From Nepenthes gracilis (lineage: Eukaryota; Streptophyta; Magnoliopsida; Caryophyllales; Nepenthaceae), in the NCBI GenBank assembly GCA_033239525.1, contig BSYO01000006.1, positions 15,648,175 through 15,712,174 on the forward strand: a stretch of DNA of 64,000 nucleotides. Reading direction: 5' to 3'. Positions 23,165 through 34,397 of this stretch are shown in pieces. The translations under genes and the position numbers were made by a program. The stretch's first letter is position 1; each line of letters starts with the position of its first letter. Under the pieces are notes generated by a model. The model did no database searches and was not told the origin of the DNA. It saw only the letters and a list, made by a program, of their open reading frames with translations.

Positions 23165-23285
23165 ATAAGATCGCGACCTATAAACGAATAGTAGACACCG
23201 CAATTTGTAAACGAATAGTAGGCACCACTGTTCGAAAACAAACAGTAACAACCGAAGTCTGAAAACAAATAGTAATAACCAAGGT
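23165..23285 (+). repeat. 30-bp tandem repeat, four copies
   Basis: Four units of about 30 bp containing AAACGAATAGTAGRCACC or a derivative (AAACAAATAGTAATAACC). The 30-bp length keeps a minus-strand frame open and gives a repeated ten-residue peptide; there is no other sign of a gene. Confidence 0.6.
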
Positions 23286-23699
23286 TTTTTGGAAAATTAG
23301 AAAGATACTGAGAATTCATTGACTCCGAATTGACCACAACCTAGTCGCCAAAATAGCAATCAGAATGGGTTATATCAGGAAGGACTAAAGTATCCTACTG
23401 GGTTGAAAATTAAGACCCGAACCAAATCGGACCTCGAATTCATTCAAACATAATCTCTGTTAAAACTGAATTTTGAGCACATGTGAAAAATTTAAGGATA
23501 AGTCACTAAAATGGACAAGGCATTAGTTTCTGTTACATCTTCTGATCATATATTCGATTTTAAAGAAAATTATGTGAAAGTTTATAAGTTTGATTCGAAT
23601 AAGTGTTTCCTCCAGGAATAGAAGAAATAAAGGAATAAGAATTATGAATAATGTGAAAGCTTCTATATAAAGTGTTAAGTATAAATTAATAAATTAGAC

Positions 23700-24420
23700 T
23701 AAAGATTTATTTTGGGTAATATTATCTAGCATACCATTGATATTATAGTGAAAACTCAAGGAGTACCCTAACCGTGTATCTTGGCCGCATATTGGAGCGG
23801 GTGATATACTTAACACGCTTTAGGATATTACAATAGAAACTCAAGAACTCCCCTGGGCCACGGGAAAACTTTTGGTGGCATTTTTGTTATTTGGCCAAAT
23901 ATACTGGGTTATAAGTATACCACCTATTCAAAAAATTTTACAGTTGCAAGTTGTCAACTTTTGGTCCCGTCTACGGGACGATATAGGTAGTACAACCCAT
24001 TCAAAAAATTTAAAATTCAAAAAATTTGGTCTTAGATTGTGTGGCATAATACAATCTTTTCCTCGATTGACCACTCCGTTAATTGGCATGGCCTACTAAT
24101 TCTAATCCCTAAAGATAAATGATAAATAAAGACTTAAAAGTAAAAGTTGAAGGTTCATGCATGTTTGATATGAATCATATTCCTCTGATATCTGTATATA
24201 TCTATTTTGAATATAAAAATATGCATGTCTTTGCTTATTTGTACCTTATTGAGTATTTAGCTTACTTATTTGTCACTTTTTCTAATCCCTCAGATGGAAG
24301 GTACAAATTGATATCTAATGATCAGAGTTACGCAACAGAAGGTGATTATGATCGGATGACGATAAATTATAAATTTGATGTAGAAATATACTCCAGCTTA
24401 TAATGAATAAATACGTATTT
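23700..24420 (+). repeat. Diverged Del/Tekay-type LTR, 3' part
   Basis: It shares the ordered marks of the LTRs at 1-1307 and 13.9-15.0 kb: AGATTGTGTGGCATAATACAATC at 24034-24056 (compare GATTGTGTGGAGTGAGTACAATC), a TCCTCGATTG block, and TTTCTAATCCCTCAGATGGAAGG at 24281-24303 in place of CCTCCAGATGAGG. Divergence is high. Plus-strand orientation. Confidence 0.4.
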
Positions 24421-24959
24421 ATACCATTCGGTAATTGATCATTTGGTTGCACTTCAGCAAAAATTTTATGGATTTGTGCTTTCACAGAATTTTGTGATAA
24501 TGATTTTTATTTTGGTTCCTAGTAATATTTCTAAAGATTCCGACATCGTATTCAAGTTATATAGGGTTGGATGAATCTTGTATATAATAATGATATATTA
24601 TGGACTTATATATAGTAGTATGATGTCTCATTAAGGTAAATAGGAATGCAGTCCATGACAACACTGACGGGAGAGGGGAAGATGGTGGTGTCTGGAGCAA
24701 GGAAGGAGAAGATGACATGAGGTGGTGATGGAAAATATTTTTATCATATTTTATCATAATATCCTAAAATATTAAATCATAAAAATTTTTAAAAAATTTG
24801 ACATTTTGAAATGGATGTAATATTGCTAGACCAAATAAAAAGATAAAGAATAAAAAATAAATAAATACACTCACAATTACAATTAAATATAACAAACTAA
24901 TAGGCACACAAGCATACAAAAAAAAAAAAAAAAGGAAAGAGAGAAACAAAAATGTTTAG
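24421..24959. other. AT-rich spacer, no gene seen
   Basis: Mostly A/T with a 15-base A run near 24920. A purine-rich patch at 24665-24735 makes minus-strand Ser/Pro-rich chance frames. Nothing recognised. Confidence 0.4.
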
Positions 24960-25129
24960 GGGTGGTTGGACCACATCCAGCGTCTATTTTGGGCAGTCGA
25001 ATTCTCATCTTACAGCCCACGCATTTTCACCACAAGATTTAATTTCGATCGTCTGATTTTAAATTTAATTGGATGGTTAAGATTAAATATCGTCTTATAA
25101 GATTGTGACCGTCCATTTCTTTGAATCTA

Positions 25130-25140
25130 ACGTATAAAAA
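25130..25140 (+). promoter_or_regulatory. Possible gene promoter with TATA and telo box
   Basis: CGTATAAAAATAATG is followed 13 bp later by GAAACCCTAAAA (25151-25162). AAACCCTA (telo box) near the start site is common in plant genes for the translation machinery. This is the only non-LTR promoter-like layout in the 20-30 kb stretch. Confidence 0.4.
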
Positions 25141-25183
25141 TAATGAAGCTCGAAACCCTAAAATTTGAATACGAATACGGCGG

Positions 25184-25625
25184 GTGCTCCACGGGATAGC
25201 AATTTTTATTTTCCTCACTAGAATCTCCTCTCCTCTCTCCTCCCCTTTCCAGCTTCAATGTATTATACAGTGGTGTTTTTCGGCAATTTGCTCGAAATCG
25301 CCGGTGGCTGGTTCATCGTTGTCTAGACGGGAGCGTCCCAACATTGCTTTTGAAAATGAAAATTGTAATATTTTTCCCCTGAATGGTGGAGTAGAATTTG
25401 AAATAGAGGTGAGAAAGGATGAAGCTGAGGAAAATGAATGGCCAAGAAGCTGGACATTGGCGATACGACAAAGCTCGGGAAAGAAAGGATTGCCATTTTC
25501 AGTTGGGCTGCCAAGAAATTCCAACTAAGAGAAGCAGAAAGCAAAATACAGGAGAAGTTCATGGGGAATCCACACATTTTGCTTTGCCTTGCTTCCATGA
25601 ACGCAGTTTGAGGGGTAAATAGCAT
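25184..25625 (+). other. Possible first exon(s) of an unidentified gene
   Basis: Downstream of the TATA/telo-box pair, a plus-strand frame (25184-25528) contains S-R-R-E-R-P-N-I-A-F-E-N-E-N-C-N-I-F and an acidic stretch V-R-K-D-E-A-E-E-N-E-W-P. Overlapping frames are open on both strands, so the coding frame is not settled. I do not recognise the product. LTR-like sequence starts by about 25.7 kb, so any gene is truncated there. Confidence 0.25.
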
Positions 25626-25689
25626 TAGGATTAGTCACTCCCTTATAGGTAACTCAATAAATTGACACATCATCGGATCACATAGGTTT

Positions 25690-27175
25690 AGTGTTATGAT
25701 CAGAGTGTTACAAATTGGCTGCAACAAAGTTCAAGAAGTCCATTTTCCGGAGAAGGCAAATATCGGTGAAGATCATTTGTCAGAGCAGGCGAATCTCAGA
25801 GTGACCATTTATCAGAACAGGCAAATATCGGAGAAGACCGTTTGTCGAAGAAGGCAAATATCGGAGAAGACTGTTTGCCCAAGCAAGCAAATCTAGAAGT
25901 GACCATTTGCCGATTAGGCAAATCCGGAGTGACAAATTCCGAAGGAAAACTTACCGAAGAGGAAATCCGGAGATGATTTTCAAAGAGGATATCCGGAGAA
26001 ATTTTCGGAGTGCAAAGGGCCGGAGTGGCAATCACCGGAGGAAAAATTGCCGGAGTAGCCAGGCTGGGTAGGAAAAGTTAGGTCAACAGGATGTTGACCG
26101 GCTGAGAAAGGAATCTGGTCAACAGGATGTTGACCGGTTGCTAGGTATGCAATATTGCCAGGTTGGAACAAAATGGCCGGTTGTGCCATTTTACCAAGTT
26201 TGGACAAAATGACCGGTTTGTACAAATGACCAGAATGGTTGGCAGGAAAGTAAAATGGACGGTTACACCAAAATGACCAATTGGTGCAAGATTTGCCGAC
26301 TGTGCTATTTTTCCCGGTTGCGCAGGGAATGGTTGGTCTGGAATTCTAGCTTGGTCAAGGGTCGGATGGTTAGCAAGTTGTGTTGGGAAAAATGACTAGT
26401 GAAGACCGAGGACACTGTGTGATGCCAAGGATATCTTGTCTAGAATGCTGGTAGCTGACTATTCAGAGCAATTAACTTTTCAAAATTGATAAGTTTTGCA
26501 GAGCAGGTAGCTATCATACAAAGTATGCGCCGTCCGTGTAGAGAGTAGGTTGACCTGCAGAGTAAGTGTGTCTGGGGAACTGCGAAAATTGGTGAGGTTG
26601 CAGAAAAAACAGGTTTGGTGTAACAAATTATCTGCAAGAATCGGATCAGGTAAATAGATGGATTTGGCATTGGGGTCTTTATAAAGAGCGCAGCAGGCAC
26701 TTCAAGTTCATTGACAGATAAAGAGAAGGAAGCATCAATGTGAATGGCTGCGAGGCAAACAGCCGAGGCAACGGCTGTGGGTGCAGTAGATAACCGTCTA
26801 CCGCCACACTTGTAAAATCAAAGTAAGTGAAGTGCACCACCAATAAAAAGAAGCAGAGAAGAAAAACAGAGAGCTAAGAGTAAATGAGAGTTTCATTACT
26901 TACCCCGGAATGGTTGTTTTTCTTGTTCTGTCTAGGGTGTATAGCGGATACTCTGCATCAGGATTTTTGTAACCATTTTACATAGTAAAAGCCATTTTTG
27001 GAGTTTGTCCCGTGATTTTTTCCTTCGATTTGTGAAGGGTTTCCACATTAAAAAGGTTGTGCATATATTTTGTTCCTTGTAATCACTAAATTGGTAACTA
27101 TCGACTGACGGGAGGTTCAGATTTCCGCTATGCCGGATCAAGTGAATCCGAGTATCGAACTCCAACAAAAAGGAG
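25690..27175 (+). repeat. LTR-like unit with tandem repeats and W-box palindromes
   Basis: It is related to 21236-22560 over its first kilobase. In order: 33-bp tandem repeats (25744-25920), CCGGAG repeats (25920-26060), two GGTCAACAGGATGTTGACC palindromes (26079-26126), CAAAATGACCGGTT repeats (26168-26300), a TATA-like TCTTTATAAAG (26676-26686) and a non-coding tail with the 'GGGTTTCCACATTAAAAAGG' motif (27040s) that resembles the end of many copia LTRs. No genes. Boundaries are approximate. Confidence 0.4.
25744..25920 (+). repeat. 33-bp tandem repeat, about five copies
   Basis: Units of about 33 bp read GGCAAATATCGGAGAAGA(C/T)CGTTTG(T/C)CGAAGAA. Being a multiple of three they keep a plus-strand frame open with a repeated Q-I-S-E-K-T-V-C peptide. 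I see no gene. Confidence 0.65.
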
Positions 27176-28398
27176 TGGATTCTAGTAAGAGATTAATCGT
27201 TTGCTTTCAGATACTGATTTGTCAAATATTGTCAAATACTTCCTCGAAAGGATCTATTTTGCTTTATTTTTTTTAAATTTCTTTATCATCTATCCAAATT
27301 TAATTCTAGATAGGGAGAAATTTTTCAGGAATCATTTAAGGGTTTGCAAGTAGGGTTCTGATTTGTGTGACTAGATTGAAAGTTTTGGGTCCTTGAAGCC
27401 CCAGAATTTTTGATAATGGCTTCGGTAGCTATGGGGTTCAGTTGCTCCCATTGACCTCACTGACGATTGATAATAACATGCCCTGTGATATCAGATTCGA
27501 TAGAATTTTTGATAATGACATAACCTGTGATATCATGTGTTTATCTATGGACATCCATGTAGCTCCTTAACGGGTTGTACCTGGGCTTGAGAAATGTGCA
27601 TCAGTTCAACGCACCAGCAGCAGAGATGTTCAATGCATCGGCTATTCCAGCTAGGCAATCGCACGATCAACCGATTCATACATCACAGCACAAATGCAAT
27701 AGCATATCGCAGCAACAGAAGTTATTGTCGTGCAGCAGCTGAGCACAGCAACTATAGCAATAAAGTGCATCAATTGATTCTGCATACACAGCATACATAG
27801 AAGTTGAAGCTGCTGTGATATAATTCCTCATCGCAGCGGCAACCGCATAAATGTTTCACCAAACTGCTAATCTATTCTGTTATTCACCACTTCAGAACTT
27901 CAACCATATTCATCTGCTACTAGACATGATCCTAGCCATACATAACAATAAATTCTGATTGGACAATTAAGTTAGCCACGGATCTAATCTCACAACAAAC
28001 ACACAATATATTTTTCTTGTTTTAACTTCATGTATAATTGTTTTAATTGTGTTTTATTCTTATATTTATTATGTGTGTTGGGGATTTGTGTTTAACCAAT
28101 TGTTCACATAGAAATAAGAAAATCCCTACCTCTCCCAAAAATAAGAAAATTATTGAGAAGCAAAAGTTATATGTAAACGATAAATTTCACTGCTACTACT
28201 ATGGAACAGGTTGTATGAAAGCATACTGCTATGCCCATGCCGATTAAAACATAATAAGTTGTAATAATCATATTTTTATTAAAAATAAATCATCATATAC
28301 ATTGATCTTCAATTGTAATAATATACATTAAAAGCCATTTTTTTATCACCGGCTATATATTACAATAAAGTATTCATAAAAAGTATTTAAACTAAAAA
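27176..28398. other. No confident gene
   Basis: Short direct duplications lie at 27460-27535 (GATAATRACATRMCCTGTGATATCA twice). A 66-codon plus-strand frame ending at 28247 has seven Cys and a hydrophobic N-terminus but no in-frame ATG before its hydrophobic stretch. AT-rich flank, no retroelement signature. Confidence 0.35.
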
Positions 28399-28566
28399 TT
28401 ATGAAGGTTTGACAGTAGTCCAATCTGGCTTATTCCAGCTAGCCTCGGAAGTAGCCGTTGGAGTGGCATAGAACGATATTTCCCGATAGTTTCTTTCATA
28501 GCCATCTTCTAAATCTCTAATTACAATCTGAAGCACCGAATAGAGATCAGATTGGTTGGATGACAT
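28399..28566 (-). CDS. Small ORF of 55 codons, unidentified
   Basis: ATG at 28566-28564 to TAA at 28401-28399. The peptide starts M-S-S-N-Q-S-D-L-Y-S and ends W-N-K-P-D-W-T-T-V-K-P-S, with an acidic middle (R-D-L-E-D-G-Y-E-R-N-Y-R-E). An in-frame TGA lies 39 bp upstream, and no splice acceptor that keeps the frame is obvious. The composition looks protein-like rather than low-complexity, and AATAAA-like A/T-rich sequence follows on the minus strand. It may be a small gene, the last exon of a gene, or chance. No family recognised. Confidence 0.25.
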   Translation of the reverse strand: MSSNQSDLYSVLQIVIRDLEDGYERNYREISFYATPTATSEASWNKPDWTTVKPS

Positions 28567-29312
28567 GTCTTCATCAATGGTTCTCTGATGAAGCCTTCAT
28601 CAATGGCTCTTCTGCACACAGACGAGGCTCAAGGAATAATACAAAAAATCTAATAACGTGGAGGAGATCTAACATAGCGTGGAGGAGATATAATTTGCAA
28701 CCAAAGTCAGCCGCAACCTTGTTCAAAGCTCCTGATTTGTGCTTTAGGGTGAAATATTTTTGGAGAAAAAAGATCTACTTGGTCAAAATATAAAACAAAT
28801 TCTTTATTAAAACAAATAATGACTTTCTTGTTCATATCATACACATGAATGGAGAGGAAATGAGTTGACACAGAATAGGGATGATAGAAGCAATGGATCA
28901 AGTGAAAGAAAATGTCTGTCCTTTCATCAGCAAAATAAAGCTAAAGCCCTTTGGCAATTAACATCATGCGACAATGCAAAATTACCCACACATATCACCA
29001 TAAAAACCTACCATGCTTAACACACAATCCGATCCAAAAGTTCACTTGTACTTGTATTCAGCATTGGAGTAGCTGAGTTCTCCTGTGCAATAAAATTTGG
29101 AGATGATAACAGCGTCCGCAGATAGGGAATTGCAACCCACGACAACTCTGGCAAAACCCCCCACACAAGCATATATATTTAAATATAAACATACATGCAC
29201 TACCGGTATACATCAACCACCGACACTGCCAGCATACAACTATAAATACGCATTAGATACTTAAATACATATAAATAGATACATATAAATACATAAATGA
29301 ATAAATAAATAC

Positions 29313-29315
<3 letters not shown>
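28567..29315. other. Spacer, no confident gene
   Basis: Contains a short duplicated TTCATCAATGG(T/C)TCT (28569-28612) and an imperfect duplication GTGGAGGAGATMTAA (28661-28692). Minus-strand frames here are short and unrecognised. Confidence 0.35.

Positions 29316-29358
<43 letters not shown>
29316..29358. repeat. (TA)n microsatellite
   Basis: About 21 uninterrupted TA dinucleotides preceded by AAATA-type repeats (29230-29315). Confidence 0.9.
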
Positions 29359-29360
<2 letters not shown>

Positions 29361-29757
29361 TACTTTTAGCCATACTTTCCGATTCCCGAACGTACATACA
29401 GACTTAAATGTCTAATGCACCCACAGCATATACAAACATATTATACTGTCAGCAGTGCCAGGTTTATGATACGCGCACAAGCATATATACCTATACGTCT
29501 TTATATATACTTTTACAAACATTTGCCTCCTTCCACTTAGTTTTCATCAACGCAATCCTGTGAACCAAATAGAGCATTAAACTCTGCGCTACGCCTACCC
29601 ACCGATTATCACATTAGAGTACGAAAATCCCAACTTTTATTTTTTCCCATCAACGACATTAATTTTGTTATAATCTCCTACAATATTTCGCCCCTTAAAT
29701 TATCAATTAACCTCTAAAATCTTCGAAGCCCTTTGCCAACAGAGCCAAGCTATGTTT

Positions 29758-30083
29758 TTATCCAGTTTTATCGGGTAGCCGATATGAAAGAATTGCTGTT
29801 GGCCATTCATGGTCGAACAGTGCACGAATGGTTTGGGTTGAAGGAGAAAAAGGTGAGAACGATGGGGAGAAAGACGACCGAGGTTGTTTGGGGGGTTTGG
29901 GGGCATCCAACGCGACTGGCGAGTTGCGGCAATAATCGGCCATATAGAACAGCACTCACTGCAAAAATCAAAATACCTAGAAATGAGAAGAAAATAAATA
30001 ACAAGCACTCACTGCAAAAATCAAAAGAAATCGTCCAGGGATAAACCTTGTTCGTCCGGCGTTTCCGAGGTATCGCCGATCAT
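29758..30083 (-). other. Possible 5' end of a small minus-strand gene
   Basis: On the minus strand a GC-richer leader (30084-30210) precedes an ATG at 30083-30081 that opens M-I-G-D-T-S-E-T-P-D-E-Q and stops after 20 codons. Two TTTTTGCAG acceptor-like sites follow (about 29960 and 30015), and a frame at 29758-29940 reads M-A-D-Y-C-R-N-S-P-V-A-L-D then a Pro/Ser-rich stretch. CACTCACTGCAAAAATCAAA occurs twice (29953 and 30006). The parts could be exons, but I cannot join them with confidence and do not recognise a product. The copia LTR starts immediately upstream of the leader. Confidence 0.2.
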
Positions 30084-30220
30084 TGTATCTCCCCAGAATC
30101 AAAATACCTTCTGCGTAGCCGACGAGAACAGCACGTCGTCGCGCAAAGTTAGGCTTCGATTTTGGTTTCGAAGAAAAAGCAACGTTAGGCGTCGTTCTCT
30201 CCCGTCATCCCTCTCTCACT

Positions 30221-30657
30221 TTGATAAAAATAATATATTATTTTCTAACAGATATATTCTTTAATATACAAATATATCTCTTTAAAATATACCCATTAAG
30301 TGAATAGATATATCACTTTTTAATAATTATATCTATTTATAACACATCTTTTAGACAAAAGGAGGCATATTTTAGTAATTTAAAAATGGTCCTCTCTTAC
30401 TTTATAAAACAACATTATTGGCCATCATTTTTGGGATACACACATATAAGATTTGTTAAAATTCTACAAATCATAAAGAGAAGAGAGAAATTATCTCCCA
30501 ATTGTTCGAGACAAAAACAATTACGGTATTACATAATTATTTGATAATTATTGATTCAAGTACGTAAATTTATTGTTATACTTGAATGATAAATGGAGAA
30601 ATATGATAATAAAAAATCCTGTAAATAAAAATATTTATCTCAATAAAATTTTTTACA
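30221..30657 (+). repeat. 5' LTR of the copia element, truncated on its left
   Basis: It aligns from TTGATAAAAATAATATATT to ..TTTTTTACA with the 3' LTR (36475-36911), sharing ATACCCATTAA, ACACACACATATAAGATTTG-type and GAGAAATATGATAATAAAA blocks. The LTR start is missing. Confidence 0.75.
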
Positions 30658-30670
30658 TGTGATATCAAAA
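30658..30670 (+). other. Copia primer-binding site, decayed
   Basis: TGTGATATCAAAA directly after the LTR end; compare TGGTATCAGAGC, the initiator-Met PBS. A better-kept version, TGTGATATCAGAG, followed by the same TTGGTTCTAATTAT leader, recurs at 34359 in the middle of pol. Confidence 0.5.
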
Positions 30671-32290
30671 AATTGGTTCTAATTATTGTATTTCTTCCGA
30701 TTAAAATAATTTATACATCATTTTCTTCTCGGTCTTGTGTGGCCATCCATCCTGGTCTTGCTGTTTTTTATTCATAAAATTAATCAATATGGATTTAAAA
30801 TGGCGACGGGTACTCTATAATGGCATCATCCTGTGCGTTTCTAGGCAAAGTTAATTCAAATTTTATATATTCTATTTTCCAAATTAAAGAATTGGATTAC
30901 AGTGGTGGCGAAAAGCAATGACCCCGAACCATTATTGGCGTCGGATGTCTGCCGCTGTCTCCCAACTCTTTCTGCAGTTCATCTTCTCATCTGCTGCATT
31001 AATAAAAAAAATTATACATTGGCAATGGCAGAATAGTGACGCCAAACGTTTCACAGTTTTCATGGCTTTAGACGCTCACCGCCGTCTACTGCCATTTACC
31101 GCCACTATTTGACGCCACTATGGTTTGTTCCCACCAAGTCCGTCGTCGGCCGTTCTGCTTCAGACATTATTTTCTGGCTGACGTGAATAGTTGTCGGATT
31201 TTGGAAACATTAACATGATAATGAAGCGTTCTGCATTTCGGCTGCAATCGATCCATGCGACGATTGAAACCGTTTATGTTATCGGTTGATTTCGGTAGTG
31301 GGAGCGGCACCGGTTGTTGTCGTTACTGGCGCCGCAAGAAAAAGAAATCTGGAACAGTAGCGTTTGGGGATAAAGGAAGATGAACAGTAATGTTGTAGAT
31401 GAGGGCAGAAGGAATGGAAAAGTTAAATGAAATTATATATAAAAGAAATTAATATAATATTTGTTTATATGTTAACGTAAAAATATTATAATATAATATA
31501 TTTATATAATATAATATATATATTATATGTAAAAGTAATTATTTGTTTGTTTATTTAATATCATTAATTTATTTATGTGATATGAAATTTAATTTTATCA
31601 TGATAAATATTATGTATTTAGATTTATACAGATGTTATTTATAATATTGTATAAAATAGTTGTGATTGAGTATCTATATAATGATATAGTCTGGTAGCCG
31701 TTAAAATGACCAAACTAAATAATTTTGTACATCTTAAATCATACAATGAAAAATTAATATAGTTATCCCATATATTAATTTTATTACTTTGTAAATTTAA
31801 AATATTACAATTTCTCAATCAGTAGATATTATGGTAAGCCCAAAGGTGCACCAACTTATATGTGATTGATTAATTGAATAGAATAATTAATAAGTATTTA
31901 TTATTTTAAATAGGATTCTGAATATCCAAAGGTAACATACTTGTTTAATTTTTAGAATATTATTAATTATTCCTGTAAGTGACTAAAAATCACTATAATA
32001 GTTAATTAAAATGTTATAATTACATCCAAATGTGGATTATAATAATGTAGTTTATGTTTTATGTTCCTCCTATTTTTATTAATTCAAAGCATTAATATTA
32101 AGCATGTTAATATATTGTAATATCTATTTCGATTTTGCTACATTCTCACATTTCTTCTATTTCGATATTCAATTAAACTAATTTTTTCGATTGGTTTGTA
32201 CAAGTTCAATTTTATCTTGGTATACTGGATCTTAATATTCTACTGCAATTAAATAAGCCTGCTGTTATTACTAGTTCAAACAGTAATAAG
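30671..32290. other. Long leader region of the copia element
   Basis: AT-rich with a GC-richer island at 30890-31410 that holds repeated GCCGC..CCGCCA motifs. No gene recognised. Ordinary copia leaders are far shorter, so part is likely inserted DNA. Confidence 0.35.
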
Positions 32291-32329
32291 AAAAAATTCT
32301 ATTTTAGAGTATGAAAAATATCAAACAGA

Positions 32330-32930
32330 ATAAGTATGATATTTATGAGAATGACTATGGTGAATAATATTAAGTTTACTCTTCTTGAAACTGAAAACGC
32401 TAATGATTTACTGAAAACTATTAAAAATTATTTTTGATTTTCGGATAAGTCTCTTACTGAAATATTGATGATAAAACTTATTATCATGAGGTTTGATGAT
32501 ACTCAAGAAATACATGAACACGTTCTTGAGATGACCAATTTAGTTGCAAAACTCAATGCCCATGATATGGATATAAATAAATCTTTCCTTGTTCAGTTTA
32601 TAATGAATTCTCTTCCTCCTTAGTAGGGGTCTTTCTAAATTCATTATAATACTATTAAAAATAAATAAAATATCAATGAATTGAGAAGTATATTGGTTCA
32701 AGGTGAGGTAAAATTAAAACAACAATAAATTCATTTAATAAATTTAACAAGTTATGATAGTAAAATGAAGAAGAAGAGAAACAAAGAGAGCATTAAAGCT
32801 AAACTATCAAAAGAAAAGAAGTCTCATTTTGATACAAGGACTTAAAAGAAGGAAAACAATGTAAAGTATCATTTTTATGAAAAGGTGGGACACTTTAAGA
32901 AGAATTATTATAAAAAAAAGACTTGATTCG
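32330..32930 (+). pseudogene. Copia gag with decayed zinc knuckle
   Basis: Frames with stops read N-A-N-D-L-L-K-T-I-K, then M-I-K-L-I-I-M-R-F-D and H-E-H-V-L-E-M-T-N-L-V-A-K-L (32480-32560), the UBN2-type copia gag core. It ends in Y-H-F-Y-E-K-V-G-H-F-K-K-N-Y-Y-K (32868-32915), a CCHC knuckle in which all three cysteines are now Tyr or Phe-neighboured Tyr. Stops interrupt it at several points. Confidence 0.65.
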
Positions 32931-32999
32931 AAAAGAAAGGTAAACATTTGGCTTATATTTATTTTGAATCAAATCTAATTGAAATACCTTCTAATATCT

Positions 33000-33735
33000 A
33001 GTAGTTCGATTCACGCTCAAACGTTCATATTTCTAAATCGATGCAGAGATTCCTTACAACCCAAATCTTAAACCAAAATGAGAATTTTATTATTCTGAGA
33101 AATGGTGTCAAAGTTCCTGTTTCTACTGTTGGAACTTTTTGTTTGTTTCTTAATATTGTAATGTATTTACATTTGTTGAAGACACTTTATGTACCTTTAA
33201 TTTTTAAAAATATTATTTCTATTTTCAAACTTGATATTTAATACTACTCTTTAAAGTTTAAAAATAAAAGAGTAAACATATAGAAAAAATAAAACCTTCT
33301 TCAGTTCAAGAATTCTTTTTTATGGTTTCTATAAAATAAACCTTAATCAAAATTTTGCTGAAACTCTCATGACTCTTCATCATAATATTAGAACAAAACA
33401 TAAATGTATGAATAAGAACTCTTTATTATTGTAGTATAAAAAATTAGATCATATACTTGAAGATCATATGAAACATTTGATAAATAAAGAAATCTTACCT
33501 AACCTTAACTTTTCAGATCTTAATGTATATGTCGATTGTATTAAAGAAAAACAAACCAAACATATAAAGAATGGTATTATAAAAAATTTAGAATTTTTAG
33601 AGATTATCCATATAGACATTTATGAACCTTTTGATTCTTCTCTTTAGGAGAATAAAAATATTTTATCACTTTTAACGATAATTTTTTACATTATTGTTAT
33701 ATATATATTTTTCACGTTAATGTTATATTTATTTA
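33000..33735 (+). pseudogene. Copia protease and pre-integrase region
   Basis: It opens W/F-F-D-S-R-S-N-V-H-I-S (33003-33036): the active-site D-S-G has become D-S-R. A readable stretch (33041-33241) follows with F-L-T-T-Q-I-L-N, N-G-V-K-V-P-V-S-T-V-G-T and T-L-Y-V-P-L. After that come broken pieces of the pre-integrase domain near 33420-33560 (K-L-D-H..M-K-H-L-I-N-K-E-I-L-P-N-L). Confidence 0.65.
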
Positions 33736-34355
33736 TTGCATGAAAAATTTCAGGTTGTAAATGTTTTGAAAATATATATTTCTGTGTTTGAGAGGCAATT
33801 AAATAAACGTGTGAAAATTATTCGATCTGATAAAGGTGGTGAATATTATGATAAATATGATATATCAGGACAAAGTCCTGGCCATTTTGCTAAGCTATTA
33901 GAAAAGCATGGCATATATACACAATATACTATGCCAGGTACGCCACAGCAGAATGGTGTTGCTGAATGGCGTAATCGTACATTAATGGATATGGTTAGGA
34001 GTATGTTAAACTATTCATCTTTACCTAAATTTTTGTGGATGGAAGCCCTTAACACTACTGTTTATATTCTTAACCGGGTTCCTAGTAAAGCAGTTTCAAA
34101 AACTCATTTTGAGTTATGGACTAGAAGAAAATCGAGTATTCAACACCTACATATTTGGCGGTGTCCAACAGAGGTCAGAATGCACAATCCATAAGAAAAG
34201 AAATTAGATTTCAGAATTATTAGTGGATACTTTATTAGTTATCCAGAGAAATCTAAAGGGATAGATTTTACTATCCTAATTACAATATGATAATAATAGA
34301 AACTGGTAATGCTAGATTCTTTGAGAATGGTGAAATCAATGGGTGTGATATTTCA
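33736..34355 (+). pseudogene. Copia integrase core and C-terminus
   Basis: The best-kept gene of the element, open for about 150 codons. It reads [13 protein letters not shown] (second catalytic Asp), [20 protein letters not shown] (catalytic Glu; the usual E-R-R has become E-W-R) and [10 protein letters not shown]. The first catalytic Asp segment upstream is lost. After a stop the tail continues S-G-Y-F-I-S-Y-P-E-K-S-K-G and I-E-T-G-N-A-R-F-F-E-N-G-E (34215-34340). Confidence 0.8.
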
Positions 34356-34397
34356 CAAAATGTGATATCAGAGATTTGGTTCTAATTATCATATAAT

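Noticed and set aside
26932..27168. 78-codon minus-strand frame
   Set aside because: It lies in a non-coding LTR-like tail and is antisense to the GGGTTTCCACATT motif; no coding support.
28047..28247. Cysteine-rich secreted-peptide candidate (seven Cys, hydrophobic N-terminus)
   Set aside because: The hydrophobic start has no in-frame ATG before it (the frame opens with TTG; the first ATG is inside the hydrophobic part), and no upstream exon could be fitted.
29733..30044. 103-codon plus-strand frame
   Set aside because: It opens with TTG, is antisense to the more gene-like minus-strand arrangement and has no recognised domain.
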